A stretch of 64,000 bases of DNA, taken from assembly GCA_905221605.1 (NCBI GenBank), contig CAJNDS010002519.1, positions 186,501-250,500 of the forward strand, in the 5' to 3' direction. Below the pieces are notes generated by a model. The model saw only the letters and a program-made list of their open reading frames with translations. It was not told the origin of the DNA and did no database searches. Source of the DNA: Symbiodinium natans (Eukaryota; Sar; Dinophyceae; Suessiales; Symbiodiniaceae). The position numbers and the translations under genes are program-made. Below are positions 1 through 12,550 of this stretch, piece by piece; positions within the stretch are counted from its first letter, which is position 1; every line of letters begins with the position of its first letter.

Positions 1-382
1 AGACGAGTTTGGATGGAAGTAGGTGGTACAGTGACATGAAGTTGCCAATTAACAGAGCAGCTGCAATGCCTCATGGACCCCTGCGGATAAGGCAAAATGT
101 GCGACCCAGCTTTCTTGGTGAGCTGTTGAGCCTTGCCCTTGCGAAGCTGCACACGCAGAAGTCGGGGTGGTCGCTGTCTATTCAGTCTGTTCTATCTTCC
201 GATCTTCCCTCTGAGTCTCTCTGCCGACAGCTGTCTCCGCTCCAATCTCTTCTACGACGATCACGTAGAAGCCGGCTGGTGAAACCTGCTGTATGCCAAA
301 CCTCTTCTGTCTGAGTCCAGGAGGGTTTGCGATAAGTAAGGATACTGTCTTTTTCTGTCCTTACACTTCGCAGTGCACTGAG

Positions 383-935
383 GAATGGCCTAAACCTGGG
401 TGCCTTTACACTTCATGTGGAGACTTTCCTGGCAGACTATGACCCTTTGTCCAAGGATGCCCTGCCGTCTGTACCAGCCGGGGGAGTGCAACGGTTACGT
501 GTACATCAGCCTTGTTAAGTTTTGTGAGCGGTTTGTGTGTAGGCAACTTGTAGAGCTTGAGGGTGGTGTGCAGACGCTCTCAAGGGGATACTTTGCCAGG
601 ACCAGCAGGTCTTGCACATGGAAATTGTGGAGATGCAGAGCAAGACGTCCAACAGCTTCAAGACTTATCTCCTTGTGTCTGCACCTGCATTGGTATGGAT
701 CATGGTGCTGTTTCGGGGCGCTCTTCTCATCACCCCTTCAAAGCTGTACCTGGGTCGACGTGTTTGGCCGTGGAAGTTGCATGACAATGCTTGTTTCAAG
801 GTGGCCACGAACTTCAAAGTCTTCCTTCTTGAGCCTAACCCCGAGAAACCCGCCTATGCTGCAGAGATCGGCGAACACTGGGATCCCAATTGGGCGCCTT
901 GGCGGCGGTCACTTGGGATTCCAACTTCTGGGTAG
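383..935 (+). CDS. Unidentified gene, three probable exons (partial)
   Basis: I do not recognise the product. Three stretches read like coding exons in the same frame, each preceded by AG|G: 383-485 (contains FTLHVETFLADYDPLSKDA), about 600-685 (starts DQQVLHMEIVEMQSKTS) and about 801-935 (contains NFKVFLLEPNPEKPAY and GEHWDPNWAPW). The first joins the second in phase through a GT donor at 486, reading PAGG then DQQVL. The 801 exon runs to a TGA at 933-935. The peptides are mildly acidic and show no membrane segment; the segment between exons 2 and 3 is hydrophobic if read through and is probably intron. The gene would start upstream of the window. Exon character rests on amino-acid composition and the AG|G sites only. 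Confidence 0.4.
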
Positions 936-3900
936 TGGTGTGGATGGGGGGCGCCAGGAAGCGTTCAAGGCTTCGAAGCTCAAAGGCTCTGCACGTTTGA
1001 CACGGGGGATAGCTTGAAACAACGTTATGAGCCGCAGCGGCAATGGCGGCGTATGCCTTTGTAGGGTGGGGTACAGTGGTGATCTAGTGGTGACACCCGA
1101 TGACGTGACGTAGCATGGTATGGCTTTGGAAGCCCTGCCCAGCCCAACTCTAGAAGCTGGCGGCACGCTTTGGGGTGCCTGCCGGAAGGCCCTAAAGGCA
1201 GGTAGTGTTACTCGATTTTGCTTTCCTCTGCATTGGACGCGTTCAAGGAATTGACGGTGCTGTTTAAAGCTCTTAATTTAAGGTCTGAGGATCGTTTGCA
1301 GATGCGAACCCCGAGTGGCTCATAACCTAGCCACTGCGTCATGATGCAAATCGCCAATGCCGGTTGCAAGGAGACTCTTTTTCCCCGGCAGCCTCTGGTC
1401 GTCTGGGAGCGTGAGTATTCGAGCTTGGTGCGTGTCTGGCGCTGCTACGGTTCACAGAAACTCATCTACTTGAGCAGCTTTCGCTACTGCAGCCCTGGAG
1501 CTCGCGAATTTACTGAGCAAGTTCACCCCACGGAACATATGGCAAGTACCCAATCTCAGAAGTGATTGTGGAAGCTTGATCTCAGGATTCTGGCCCTGGA
1601 GTGGCAGGGAGCGGGCAAGCGCCTGTCTGATGCTGAAGAGTCCCCCAAAAGCGGGCAGGCGATCCAGCGCCTTGGAGAACCGGCCTTTCTTTGATACTGT
1701 TCAGAAGTATAGTCTGGCATGGACTTGAATCTCACCATAGTCGCCGTAGCCTTAGAGTCTTAGACCTGGATGCTGCAGCATCCATCCAAACGGCCCGAAG
1801 TCCTAGGTACGAGGTTTACCTCTTCCACTTGGCCGACCGCCGGGACGTCATGGCAGATTGCCTTCGTGCCTATGCAGCCTCCAAGGACACGAAGGGCGAG
1901 GGTCCCCCCGTGCCCTGGCTCAGACCCTCGAAACAGGAGATTTGTGCAGTTCGTCCGGCGGCTCAGGTTGCGCACCGACAAGCCGATAAGTTTTGCGTTC
2001 AGGAGATGGCAAGTGACAAGCATGGTGTTGAGCCTGCCGAAAGGTGTTGACTGACCCAAGCTTTCGCACAATCGTGATCGCGCAGACCAAGGAGGAGACG
2101 GCTACCTGTTAGCTTATGTCGTCTCCGCCACTCAGAGTTCCCCCCATAAATGGCCCACTAATCTTTCTGCTAGCATGTTGCAGCTTCGCGGATGCAGCGA
2201 CCACCATCGTCATGCCACTCTCAAGTTCAATCAAGCAGAGAGTGCGGGAAATTGCAAGCCCACAAGAGCCACGACAGTGGCTTTGCAGGTCTAGCTGAAG
2301 TGTTGTTTTAGCGTTAACTTTAAGACTTGGCGGTGCTTTGGGGTTCAGTACTTAAGACATGACTCGAACATACCAACCCCAAGATATCCCAAGCTGGCTC
2401 CCCAGGCTACAGTAGCCCTTTTCTCTATATACCCCAAATCTAAACCCTCGGCAGCCAGGAGCAGGTTCTGGCGGCTACGGTAACCACCCTGGGCCCAGCA
2501 CCCCGGCTCCTTGGCATGATGGAGAGATATAGAGGGCTGGAGGGTTTAGAGATGAGGGCTTTGGGTTTAGAGTCATTTCCCAAGATGCCCAATGCCCTGG
2601 ACCGTGTCGGGGGGCGGCAGGAGTGGGGGCCCCAACCACTGGACCCTTAAACCTCGAATTGAAACCATCAAACCTAGACCGCAAGGACACACCAACAAAC
2701 CCCCAAAGCAAAGTTCAAAGACAGTTAAAGTCTTTTGCCATATAAGAAGCCCTACATCCCTACGGTTCCATCACTCGCCAGTTTACAAAGAAGTCGTTGG
2801 GAAACACTGTCTCGCACAAGAAACTCCAGGGGCCCCGTAGGCCCATGGATACACAGCCTTTTCCGATTTGAAGAATACAAGATCAAACAAACGAAGAACA
2901 ACCAAATCCGAACAACAAAGCCGCAAGCAACACTTGGAAGTTGTAAGTTCTTCAACAATGCGAGGGTGATTCTAGAGATTCTTTACATTGCAATTCAAAA
3001 TCCTTCGCGCACATACAGGTTGAGATTCCGATTAAGTATTCTGTAGATGGCAACAGCGAGAATTGGATCCAATCTGGAGCTGGGTTGGAGAAGCTGAAGG
3101 GCAGCCTCTGCGAAAGTTCTTCAGCTCCCTGGAACCATAAGGGTTGGCCTCTTCGCCGCCGAGCAGAAGGCAGACCATCGGCCGCGACTCTTTGTGCGGC
3201 TTGGCTTTACGGGTACTCAAAATCGAGAAAATGTGTCAAGCTCTTCAGGATGAGTGACCCAAAGAAAGGCAGACGCGTGTCAGAGAACATGTGAGGGTTC
3301 TGGGAAGCATGCTGAGAACTGCAAAGGGAAACAGTTGAGCCGTTGCCTTTGTGATGGGAGCTTGGTGCAGCGCAGGTTGACAAAGGCGTCAGTCTTGGCG
3401 CCTCGGCTGGCACTCACGGAGAAGCCCCACCGGCCCGAAACGAAGAACTTGGTGCGGACAGTGCGACTAGCACAGCTTAGGCTTAGGCATTTCCTAGAGC
3501 CAGTTGATTGTCTCTTTTTCTGATCGCTATTTCGCCCGCTTGGTGCACCATGGCCTAAGTGCTGCGATGTCTAAGGAGTTTGCCATCAACTCCAGCTTCG
3601 TGGCTAGCACATTCGGCATAGTTTGTCTGTTTGCTGAGTTTGCTGTCGGTTTCCCTCTGCCCAACACATCCACTGTCACAGACGAGCGCGGGTTATGACA
3701 GGCTTGTGGCGCGGTAAGAGGTATACCGGTATAACAGAGAGGCTCGTGTCCGCAGGCTGTCATAGTCTGTTTCGTCCACAGAGATAGCGGCACGTCTACA
3801 AATTCTACACATAGCTTTCCAGGAGGAGGGCCCAGTTTTCCGAAATCAGGTTGTAGCGTGGCGTAGTCCTGGGGCTGGAGTGAGAGGGGTTGTCTGGTGG

Positions 3901-3998
3901 CAACTTAGCCAAGAAGCCTGGTCCGCGCTCAGGCTCGGTGCAGTAAGCAGAGTCACCGCAGTGTCACCGCAGCTCGTTTCCAGCCAAGAGTCAAGCCG
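936..3998. other. No confident gene
   Basis: I see no recognisable family here. A weak exon candidate follows an acceptor near 1938 (contains RFVQFVRRLRLRTDKPISF) and would end near 2010. Short direct variants of AAACCTAGACC and TAAACCCT occur at 2430-2720. The rest is probably intergenic or intronic. Confidence 0.3.
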
Positions 3999-6812
3999 TT
4001 GCCAGAGTGCACCTGCCAAGCAAAGGCTGGTGTTTACCATGGAGGTCACAGGTACCTCTCGCTTGAAATGGTTGCACCGGCAACCCCGCGCGCGGGAGGC
4101 AAGCAGTTGCCTGAGATTCAAAGTTTGGAGGCCCTGCATGAGCCAGGTGAGCCATTGTCGACTGCACGTGTTCTCGGGGCATTGGAGCCCTACCTCGCTT
4201 CCTGGCGGTTGGCCCCACAGAAGGCCACTGTGGTGCTCCGTCAGCTGGCAAGGCAACAGCAGCCCTTGGCTTTGGCGGTCCTGCGGGCCATGGCGATCGG
4301 ACAGGTGGAGGCGAATACCGTGCACTGGAATTCCGTCATCTTCGAAGCCACAAAGGCAAAGGACTGGCAACAAGGGGTTGCGCTAGTGAAAGAGCTGGCC
4401 TCTGTCAGACTCAGCTGTGAAACCAACAGCTACAACTCCATCTTGAGTGCGGCCGTGCGCTCGGAGACGTGGCCCAGGGCAGTCCTTATACTCAGCCAGC
4501 GATTTGAAGTCCAAGCACCTGCAGATGCAGTCAGCTACAATGTTTTGGCTGATTCCATTGCCAAGTCCAGTGCGTGGCAACAGGTTCTTCATGTGCTGCG
4601 GGACATGTCTTTAGAGCATACTCTACCTGATGTCATCACCTACTGTGCTGGCATGTACGCATCCTATGCAAGCAAGTTGGAGTGGGCTCTCACGTTTCAC
4701 TTCTTGCAGACGATGCAGTCCATCGGCATTGTGTGCGACATAACCAACATCGGCACCGCTGTAAGCACATGTAGCTTGGCTTCAAGCTGGAAGTCTGCAG
4801 CGTGGCTCCTTTGTCAAGCGGCGCGCTCAACCTTGCGCTTGAATGCTGTCAGCATCAATGCCGCCATCTCCTCGATGAGTGAAGGAGAAGTTCAAGTATA
4901 GGGGCTTTGCATTGAAGTCGTAGTTAACCGTTCCACCGGGGCCATATTGTAGTGAGTGGTTGACTGGGCTTTTGCAAATCCGGGTCCCAGCCAGGAGAAG
5001 CCGAGTGGCCGACAGCAATTGGTCACCTGGAGCGCATGCGGACCACAATGATTGGGCCTGATGAGGTCAGCATACTTGCGTCCATCAACGCATGCGACAA
5101 GGGGGCCTGGCAAATCGGGATGGCCTTGTTTATCGACTCCGGGCAGTGGAAGCTACACCCAAATACATTTACAGGCAACGCGTTGCTGTCCGCCTATAGC
5201 TCCAGTACTTCCAGCAGAAATCCATGGCAGACCGGGTTGCGCCTTCTGAAGCTTCTGCAAGAAGTGCAAGTCACTGCAGACGTGGTGAGCTTCAACATCG
5301 TGTTGTCAATGTTAGGCCGAGCCAATGCATGGCACACTGCAGTGGATGTCCTGGCACTCATGGCTGATTCACATTCCGCAACCACATCGCATCTGAATTC
5401 CGTGATGGGCTGCCTTGCCAAGGTGCAACAATGGGAGCAGGCGGTGTTCCTACTCCAGCAGTCGCATGAAAGAACCATCGAAGCAGACACTGCCACCTAT
5501 TCCTACTTGATCGAAGCTTGCAGGGACTGGACTTTGGCCTTGCGTACTTTCGAGATGTCCAAGGAGCTCGAAGTCGATGCCTCCCGCGCCGTGCCGTCAA
5601 GCGGAAGGCGCAGCTGGCAAAAAGACCTGACCCACATGGTGAGCACATTGGCAAGACATGAGATTTCATGGCAACTGGGTGCTCAGTGTGTGCAGCGACT
5701 GCAAAGTCTGGGACTGCAGGCCAACGGCGTTACCTTGACTTCCCTGCTTCACACAGTGAAGCCTGGCAGGTGGCCCATGGCTTTGCACATGCTCCGCTCC
5801 TCATCATGTCTTTCACTTCCGCCGAATGACTTCAGCCGAAGTGCTGCTCTGACGTCCCTGGGCCCTGGACGTCAGTGGCGGTCAGTCGCTGCCATTTTTC
5901 GCCAGATGGCCAGAGAGAACCTGGAGGTGAACCAGGCCTGGGTCGCTGCAGCGTTTTGCTTTGCAGCTTTTTTTTTTGCGAGTTACTCGAGTACAGTCAT
6001 CTTGTCGAGTCAGGTTTGCTGCGGTGCTGCTCTTCGGGGGTTTGAGCGCCAAAGCCTGTGGAGGCGCTCATTATGGCTGCTCAGGATGGGATGCCTTAAA
6101 CGACCAGGGCATGTACTGTAGTCCGTTCAAGCGTAAACCAGCAGTAAAGGTTTCAGATGGTTCCGGCATTCGGTGGGCCCTCTGGCCAACACTGGAGGAC
6201 TAAATCTAGTAAGTAAATTGTCTTACGCCCCCAACTGGCTCACTAGCCAGGAATCGTCCATATGCCTTGGATCCTGTCAGCTGCAGTTCCGCCTTGAACG
6301 CTTGCTCGGAGATGGCAGTGTGGGCACGGACACTGCGTCTTCTGTGGGAAGCTATCACCTTGCGCAGATGTGAGCTGGACGCAGTCTGCTGCAACGCAGC
6401 TATGGCAGCATGCAGTGGCAGATGGGTCGAGTCTGTGACTCTCTTGAAGTGCCTGAGTTCACGGAGCCTCCGGTGCACATCCATCAGCTTGAGCACATGC
6501 ATCTCTGCGTGCTCCAGATGCTTGCAGTGGCCCTGGGGCCTTTTCCTCCTCGAAGTGAACACAGAGAACACAGTGAACAGGACAGGTAAGGATGTCTTGA
6601 GTCTGGACATCGTGAGCCTGGAGGCAGTTGTTAATGCATGCAGAAGTTGTGAGCAGTTTTTCATCATTCCCAGCCTACTGCGCCGCCTGCAAAGGCCTGA
6701 AAAGCGAGCAATGCGTGCAACAAGTTTTCAACTCTCGAAGAGTCACCCACACCGAATCCAAGGCTCCTGGCATCCGCCCTCAGAGCTGGATCCCGCCGCT
6801 GGGACAAAGTGA
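3999..6812 (+). CDS. Pentatricopeptide repeat (PPR) protein, three exons
   Basis: PPR proteins bind organellar RNA in a sequence-specific way and act in RNA processing, editing or translation in plastids and mitochondria. Exons 3999-4884, 4995-5952 and 6251-6812 join in phase to about 801 residues. The chain is a tandem series of ~35-residue helical hairpins with the pattern W..A..LL..M......D.VSYN..., for example SYNSILSAAVRSETWPRAV, AVSYNVLADSIAKSSAWQQV, EVSILASINACDKGAWQ and VVSFNIVLSMLGRANAWHTA. No DYW or SMR domain is visible at the C-terminus, so it is P-class-like. Intron 1 uses a GA donor and its two ends share AGGAGAAG; intron 2 uses GT. Met at 4068 (MVAPATPRAGG) is an alternative start. 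The organelle target cannot be read confidently. The final ~50 residues are less PPR-like. Confidence 0.85.
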
Positions 6813-9626
6813 TGAAAGTGAACCGCAATCTCCAAAACGCGAATGAACCTTCGTTCTGCCATCGTAAGCCGCCTCAGTAGATCCCAAATTGCCAAGCACC
6901 GAGTTCGGGGTGCACGGTTATAAGTGACTGAAATAAGCGCATGAACCGTATTAATATTAGTGCGTAAACTCGTGAACGAAGTACAGGAACAAAGTGAATG
7001 CAGCATATTTTGTATTACTAATGAAATCTCATTTGCATTCATATCCTTGTCCTTTGATCATAAATTATTTTTGGAATATTGGTTTTTTATTAGGAATTAC
7101 TATTGTGACAAATTATTAAAAGCTGCCGATCTGCCGCATTTGGGCATGGTGCCAAGGCCATTTTCGACGACTTCCTGCCCGATGATCTCGACGAGGCCAC
7201 GGTCTTCGGTGACGCTTTATGAGGGGAAGTAGGCACCTGGTGCCAAATGCCGCCATGCCGTGCATGAGCCTGAGCAGCTGCGAAGTTTGCACATCCTGGG
7301 CTCTGCATCTTTCTTGCAGCATGCCTTTGCATGCATGTCAACCTGCAGGGGGAAGGAGAGGGCGAAGCAGCGGAAGAAGAGGAAGTTTTCCCGCCTCCGT
7401 CCGACGAAACTTGGCGGCATCGAACATGTCCGCTGGTCGAGAACTAAGCATGAGAACTGTTCTGAACTTGTGTCCATGTCACCCCCCTATACTAAAATTA
7501 TGTGAGCACAAATGAGTTGTGTGTGTGTGTTTCCCCAACCCAACAGCCCCCAACCTACAGGAGGAGATGGCTTTGCGCCACCTGGACCGTCTCAGCGCTG
7601 CTGCCGGGAAGGTGACGAGACACAACACAGCGTATAAAGCATCCGAAGCATCCCCCAAGTTAAAAAGCAGGGTCGTGCTCAGTTTTTGGGGGGCGGTGCG
7701 ACCTCCAAGGCGACGGGGCGAGAGGACTGCGCACACCCCCATTCCTGCAGAGCTTCATTGTTGATGAGAGGGCTGTGCACGTCGTGTCTACATAAGTTCG
7801 TAAATCTTTGTAACGATGACATCTTGGAGACTTGGAGTCCTGTGAGGTGCGGCCACCGCCGCAGACTGGTACTGGCAGGCATCATGTGTGATACTGGTGG
7901 TACTGCCAATTCTTCAAGCTTCTAAGCCACGGTGATGCTCACACAGGGTTGGGCAGAATTCTGGGCAGGGTGGAAGTTCCTGTCCAGGAAGGGAGGGTCG
8001 AGGAGTCGAAGAAGCCAGCTGCGCCTCTGTGAGATTCTGTGAGGCCTGTCCTGGCCCTCACGAAGACCTACAAGCTGCCAGCCTCGGAGCCGCTCGGACG
8101 TTGGCGCGTGATCCCAGCTTGACCCTAAACGCTCTTTTTGCATGTACACACGATCCTATTGATATACTCTGCTACATACATTCTAATATGCACGAAAGAA
8201 ATAAGCCCTGATGGCTCCTGATGATCCGGTTGCCCATGTGCAAGGATTCACTTCGAGAGCCGCAGCGAGGCTGATCTCACCCTACATTTCTCCAGCGGCG
8301 CCTTTTGCATTCGCACCTTGACCACGTTTTGAATGCTTCGGGTGCATTGGAGCCAACTCAGTGAAGAACCCCTCAACGTCCTTAATCAGACCGTTGTTCG
8401 CTGAGGGTGGCAGGGCTTAGGAAATTCGGCAATGCGCAGCTCCAGTTCACTGGGTACTAAGTCGACCTGATGTGCCTGATGACCAGAGACGTGCCCTGCA
8501 GTTGCCTTTGTGCTCAGGCCTTTAAATTTGTAGGGTCGGCTCACAACTGGCTCACAAGGCTTCTTCACGGACAGCAGCCGTGAAGTGTGGCGGCGGGGCC
8601 TGGCGTACACCCTGGTAAAGGGGGAGAAAGGCCAGGGGATCTCAGGATCTCAGGGATCACAAGGAAGGCAGGTTTTGAATTCAGGTGTCGGGCTTTCCAG
8701 CTTTGCGGACTATCTAGTGCTAAGGATGTCTTCCCCGGCCAGATCTAGGCATGAAACTTTCTCGACGAGCTTGTGAATCGATTTCCACCACTGGCACCTG
8801 GTAACTCCTAGTGCTGGCCCTGCCAAGATCACACAAGCAGCACACGAGCAGCACATGTCAGGATGGGAAAGACAGCATTGAGCCTGACGAGTGAAGCTTC
8901 CGGGCCGGCCAGTGATGGTGAGACCAAAGCGCCTCCAGAAGTGAGAGGGTTTAATATTAAGGGCCCTGCAAAAAGTTGTGAGGTGTTTCAAAGGTATCAC
9001 GAGGGATGCCACAATGCCACAGTATTCATTGATTGCTTTGGAATAGCAACAGTAGCTTCAGCTGTCAAGCTGTTGCAGATAATGTCGAGCATTGGAAGCT
9101 TCAGGCACACAGGCACATGATCTCGACATGTCCCGACCAGATTGGCATACAACTGGCAGTTTGCGCAATCAGCTCTAGACTCAATACTCTAAACAAAGCT
9201 GTGGCGGAAGCTTCCGAAGCTAGTTCGCAACCCCCCCGGGGTGGAATTGATGGTTTGCGAGTGCCAGGATTTGGACCTCAATGTGGTCTGAGATTTTCAC
9301 CCATGGGGTGGTGCGACTTGGAGGGAAGACTCAACGCGCTCAAAGTAGCGCTATGCGCTCGAGGCAGCATCGAAAAAGGCAGAGCTTCACATGTTGAGCC
9401 AAGGAGGCAAGATGTGGCACGATGTCCTAGATTCATAGATGTGCAACGCTATTACTCGTTGTCGTGCAGAATGCAGTTCTTAGGCATGCAATCTTGCGGC
9501 TCAAGCTAAACTTGATGTCTGAAGATACTTCGAGCTCAAGGGGCATTGAGATACATTGGGTTGGGCTTCATTGAAATGGATGCCGCATGCTTTGCCTGAA
9601 CCCTCGGCTCAAGAGCCTGCTTGCAG
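6813..9626. other. Mostly non-coding, with unplaced exon candidates
   Basis: AT-rich DNA at about 6940-7130 precedes three coding-like pieces on the + strand: 7139-7222 (contains FGHGAKAIFDDFLPDDLDE, then stop), 7345-7453 (acidic, contains GEGEAAEEEEVFPPPSDETW, then stop) and 7561-7612 (EEMALRHLDRLSAAAG, after AG|G). The last could be coiled-coil stalk of the kinesin gene that follows, but I could not find the RVRP strand that should precede the motor exons. The remainder (7615-9626) shows nothing I can name. Confidence 0.3.
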
Positions 9627-11726
9627 GTCCTGGGACTTCGAGTTCGACCACGTCTTCAGGCACACGGACAAACTGTCAGAGTTTGCTGCTCCACTGGTAG
9701 TGCTTTTTCTCTTAGCCTTTCATCCAGTTGTGCTCGGAAGGCCTGCCGCTTCGCAGGGAGAAGTCTTTGAGGAGCTTGGTCCTCAGACTGCCAAGAGGAA
9801 CCACAGGGATTCCGGTGGAACCCTGGAAGCACCATCAACGTCATCCGAAATCGTAATCATTCATATACGTCTTACAAGTCCTCGCATGCCTATGTGCGTT
9901 TGTGCGCCCATGCACTCGACATAGATATGTCAAGGTATCAAGCACACAGGTTTGCCACTGACTCGGTGTGCTCACGGTGTACTGCCACGGTCGAATCCAA
10001 AGAATGTCCTTTGGGGATGACCCGATAAATTGCACACGGACGGACGGACAGACGGACAGACAGACACACAGGCACACACAGGCAAACGCGCGCACACACA
10101 GAGACAGAGGCACAGAGACCCAGAGACCCAGAGACCCGGAGACCCGGAGACACAGACACAGAGACACAAAGAGACAGAGAGACACGGAGCGACACGGAGA
10201 GACACGAGAGATTTCTTTTGCCCTTGGAAGAATCTCCTGGAGCCCAGTCAACCCCCGAACGATGCCTGTTGCTAGGCCATAAGTTCTGTTTTGCCTGCGG
10301 GGAACGCTGGGGGCCGAAAAGGGGAAGTGTTAGTTGTCAACTAGGATCGGGTATGCTAAGGACCCCTGGATGGCCGCTTTTTCCCTCCGGGGACACACAG
10401 AGACACCCAGAGACACGCAGAGACACCCAGAGACACAGAGAGACACAGAGAGACACAGAGAGACACAGAGAGACACAGAGAGACAGAGAGACACAGAGAG
10501 ACACAGAGAGAGACAGAGAGACACAGAGACATAGAGACATATCATAGAGACATATCATAGAGACACAGACACACAGAAACACAGATGCAGCCACACAGAC
10601 ACGGACACAGACACAGACACGGAGATCCCAGACACAGACACAGACATCCCAGACACAAGCACAGACATCTGGAATCGAGTTTATGGGAAACTTTGCGGGG
10701 CTTGGGAGGGCCTGGTGAGATTTGGATCCTGTCCCCAAAAACTTTCACAGGGCTTGCATGGACTGTCAGGCGCTCTGGGGGGGGGGGGGTTTGAGATGGG
10801 GCTTGCAGTGGCCCTTCACCTCTTGTGGAGGGCCTTCTTAAAGTTTCGCTCTCCGGCCTCCCAGGAGCCAACTTAAATCCACCAAGAAGAATACAAGAAA
10901 AGGCCGACCCCTAAAAGAGGAGGATAAAGAGCTGGGTACCTGATCAGAGCCTCGCCAGAATATAACTAGCTCATTTGGAGGGCTTGTGGCCATGTTGCAC
11001 ACCATGATGTCTCCATGCCTCGTTCGTTTTCGTTGAGGGTCTCCCTACTGGTTCAATCGGCCCTCGACGGCTACCGGGTAGCGATCCTGGCGTATGGGCC
11101 CGGACCTCATGCAACGCTGAGACAGGAAATGGGGCAGCAATTTGGGACTGAACGTGTTGACCGAGGCAGACAGGAAGTGGCAAGACCTTCACAATGACCG
11201 GCCCTAGTACTGCCTCAGAGGAGGCAGCCGCTAATGTGATCAGTTCAGGAACTTGCAGGCCCTCATACCGAGGGCCTTTCTTTGCAGAGAAAAGGGTGTA
11301 GACTTGAACTGACCTCAGGCATCAGAAGAGTCCGGCATGATCCCGCGCACCGTGGACCTGATCTTCAAGGACCCGTCACAGGTCTCCAGAGTCCAACTGG
11401 ACAAGGAACAAGATATAACAAGATGCCGCAGGAAGTCGAGCAGCTGAAGAAGCATGGCTGGGAGTGTCTTAGCTCGGGTGGTCGCTTCTTGCTGGAATGC
11501 GCCGCTGTATGAAATGCTGCACTGCACGTCAAACCAAGGTTCGAGGTCTCGGCAGGCATGGCGGAGGCAAATCAAGGAGTTGTGGCAATCCGAGCCAGAT
11601 CTGCTCATATCGAAAAGATTTCAAGTTTGGCCTTCTCTTGTGGCATCACAAAAGTGGATCAAGGCTCCTGATTCCACCACGCATTACGGTCGACAGGTCT
11701 ACAACGACAGCATATTAGATCTCACG
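9627..11726 (+). CDS. Kinesin motor domain, N-terminal half (seven exons)
   Basis: Kinesins are microtubule motors driven by ATP hydrolysis. Seven short exons join in phase: 9627-9680 (WDFEFDHVFRHTDKLSE), 11038-11097 (VSLLVQSALDGYRVAILAYG), 11166-11211 (QTGSGKTFTMTGPST, the P-loop), 11319-11369 (ASEESGMIPRTVDLIFK), 11432-11463 (EVEQLKKHGWE), 11539-11566 (FEVSAGMAE) and 11697-11726 (VYNDSILDLT). This is the order of a kinesin motor from beta3 to the 'EVYND..DL' helix. The GMIPR and KKHGWE motifs resemble kinesin-14, but the class is not settled. Donors are GT, GC, GC, GA, GT and GC. The strands before beta3 were not found. The continuation lies at 22459-23318, after an unrelated glycosyltransferase gene. 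The exons are 28-60 nt long. Confidence 0.85.
10037..10670. repeat. GACACA/GACAGA minisatellite in a kinesin intron
   Basis: Two arrays of imperfect 5-8 nt units (AGACAC, GACAGA, AGAGACCC) run from about 10037 to 10210 and from about 10391 to 10670, separated by about 180 bp of unique sequence. Both fall between the first and second mapped kinesin exons. The complementary strand reads as long Ser/Leu/Cys/Val frames, which are repeat artefacts. Confidence 0.9.
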
Positions 11727-12550
11727 GCCGCTTGACAGCAAGGGATGGGCGCAACGGGAGTGCTGACTCGGCTCCTCGTCCGCTAGCACGCCGGTGCAAA
11801 TGGAAGGGGTGGAGGAAAGAGACAGAGAGCGAGAGAGACCAATTTTTTGCGAAGTTCTGGTAGCTTCGCTAGTAGCATGTTGCAAGTTCTGGCAGGCAGC
11901 GGGCAGATCGACTGCAGGTTGGCAGCGCTCTCCTAGGGTCCTAGTAAGTTGGTTCAGGACAGTGTCCGACTGCACCCTGCGCTCAAGACATTGTGCGCAT
12001 GTTATATAAGCGCCTGATCCAAGAGGACGCCCACACTGCAAGCCCTTCGCACTTGATGATTCATGCAAGAGACTCACATTTAATCCTGAGCCGCTTGCCA
12101 GTCAGCTTGCCCAAAAGTCGTGCAGGTCCCCCGAGCCCTGGCGAGGGTGACCGCAGCTTTGACCAGCCAAGCATCCGCAGGATCCTGGTGAGATTCTTGG
12201 GCCGGCACTTACCGAGAGCAACAAAGTTCCTTGTAGGCCATTGGAGGTGTCCGGGGAATATTTGGAAGCATCTCTCAGCTTTCAAGGGGGTCTTGTGACT
12301 GATGTTGCGGTTGCGTCTTTGCGTGTTCGGAGTAGGAGCTTTTTCTATACGAGGGCGGGGCTGGTGTTTCGGGAGGTATCCTGCAGTATCTGCGAACCCC
12401 GTCCATGGCTCAAGCTGTAGAGCTACGGCAGAACATCAGGGGACCTCGGACTGGCGCTCTGACGCGTCAAGGTGTCTGATCGAGTGTCCAGAGGCCTTCA
12501 AGACTCTAAACTCAGCAGATCACGGTTGCTGCAAGACCTGAGCCATTCTC

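Noticed and set aside
9841-10871. Cys/Val/Ser/Leu-rich - strand frames and Arg/His/Asp/Thr-rich + strand frames
   Set aside because: Products of the GACACA minisatellite in every frame.
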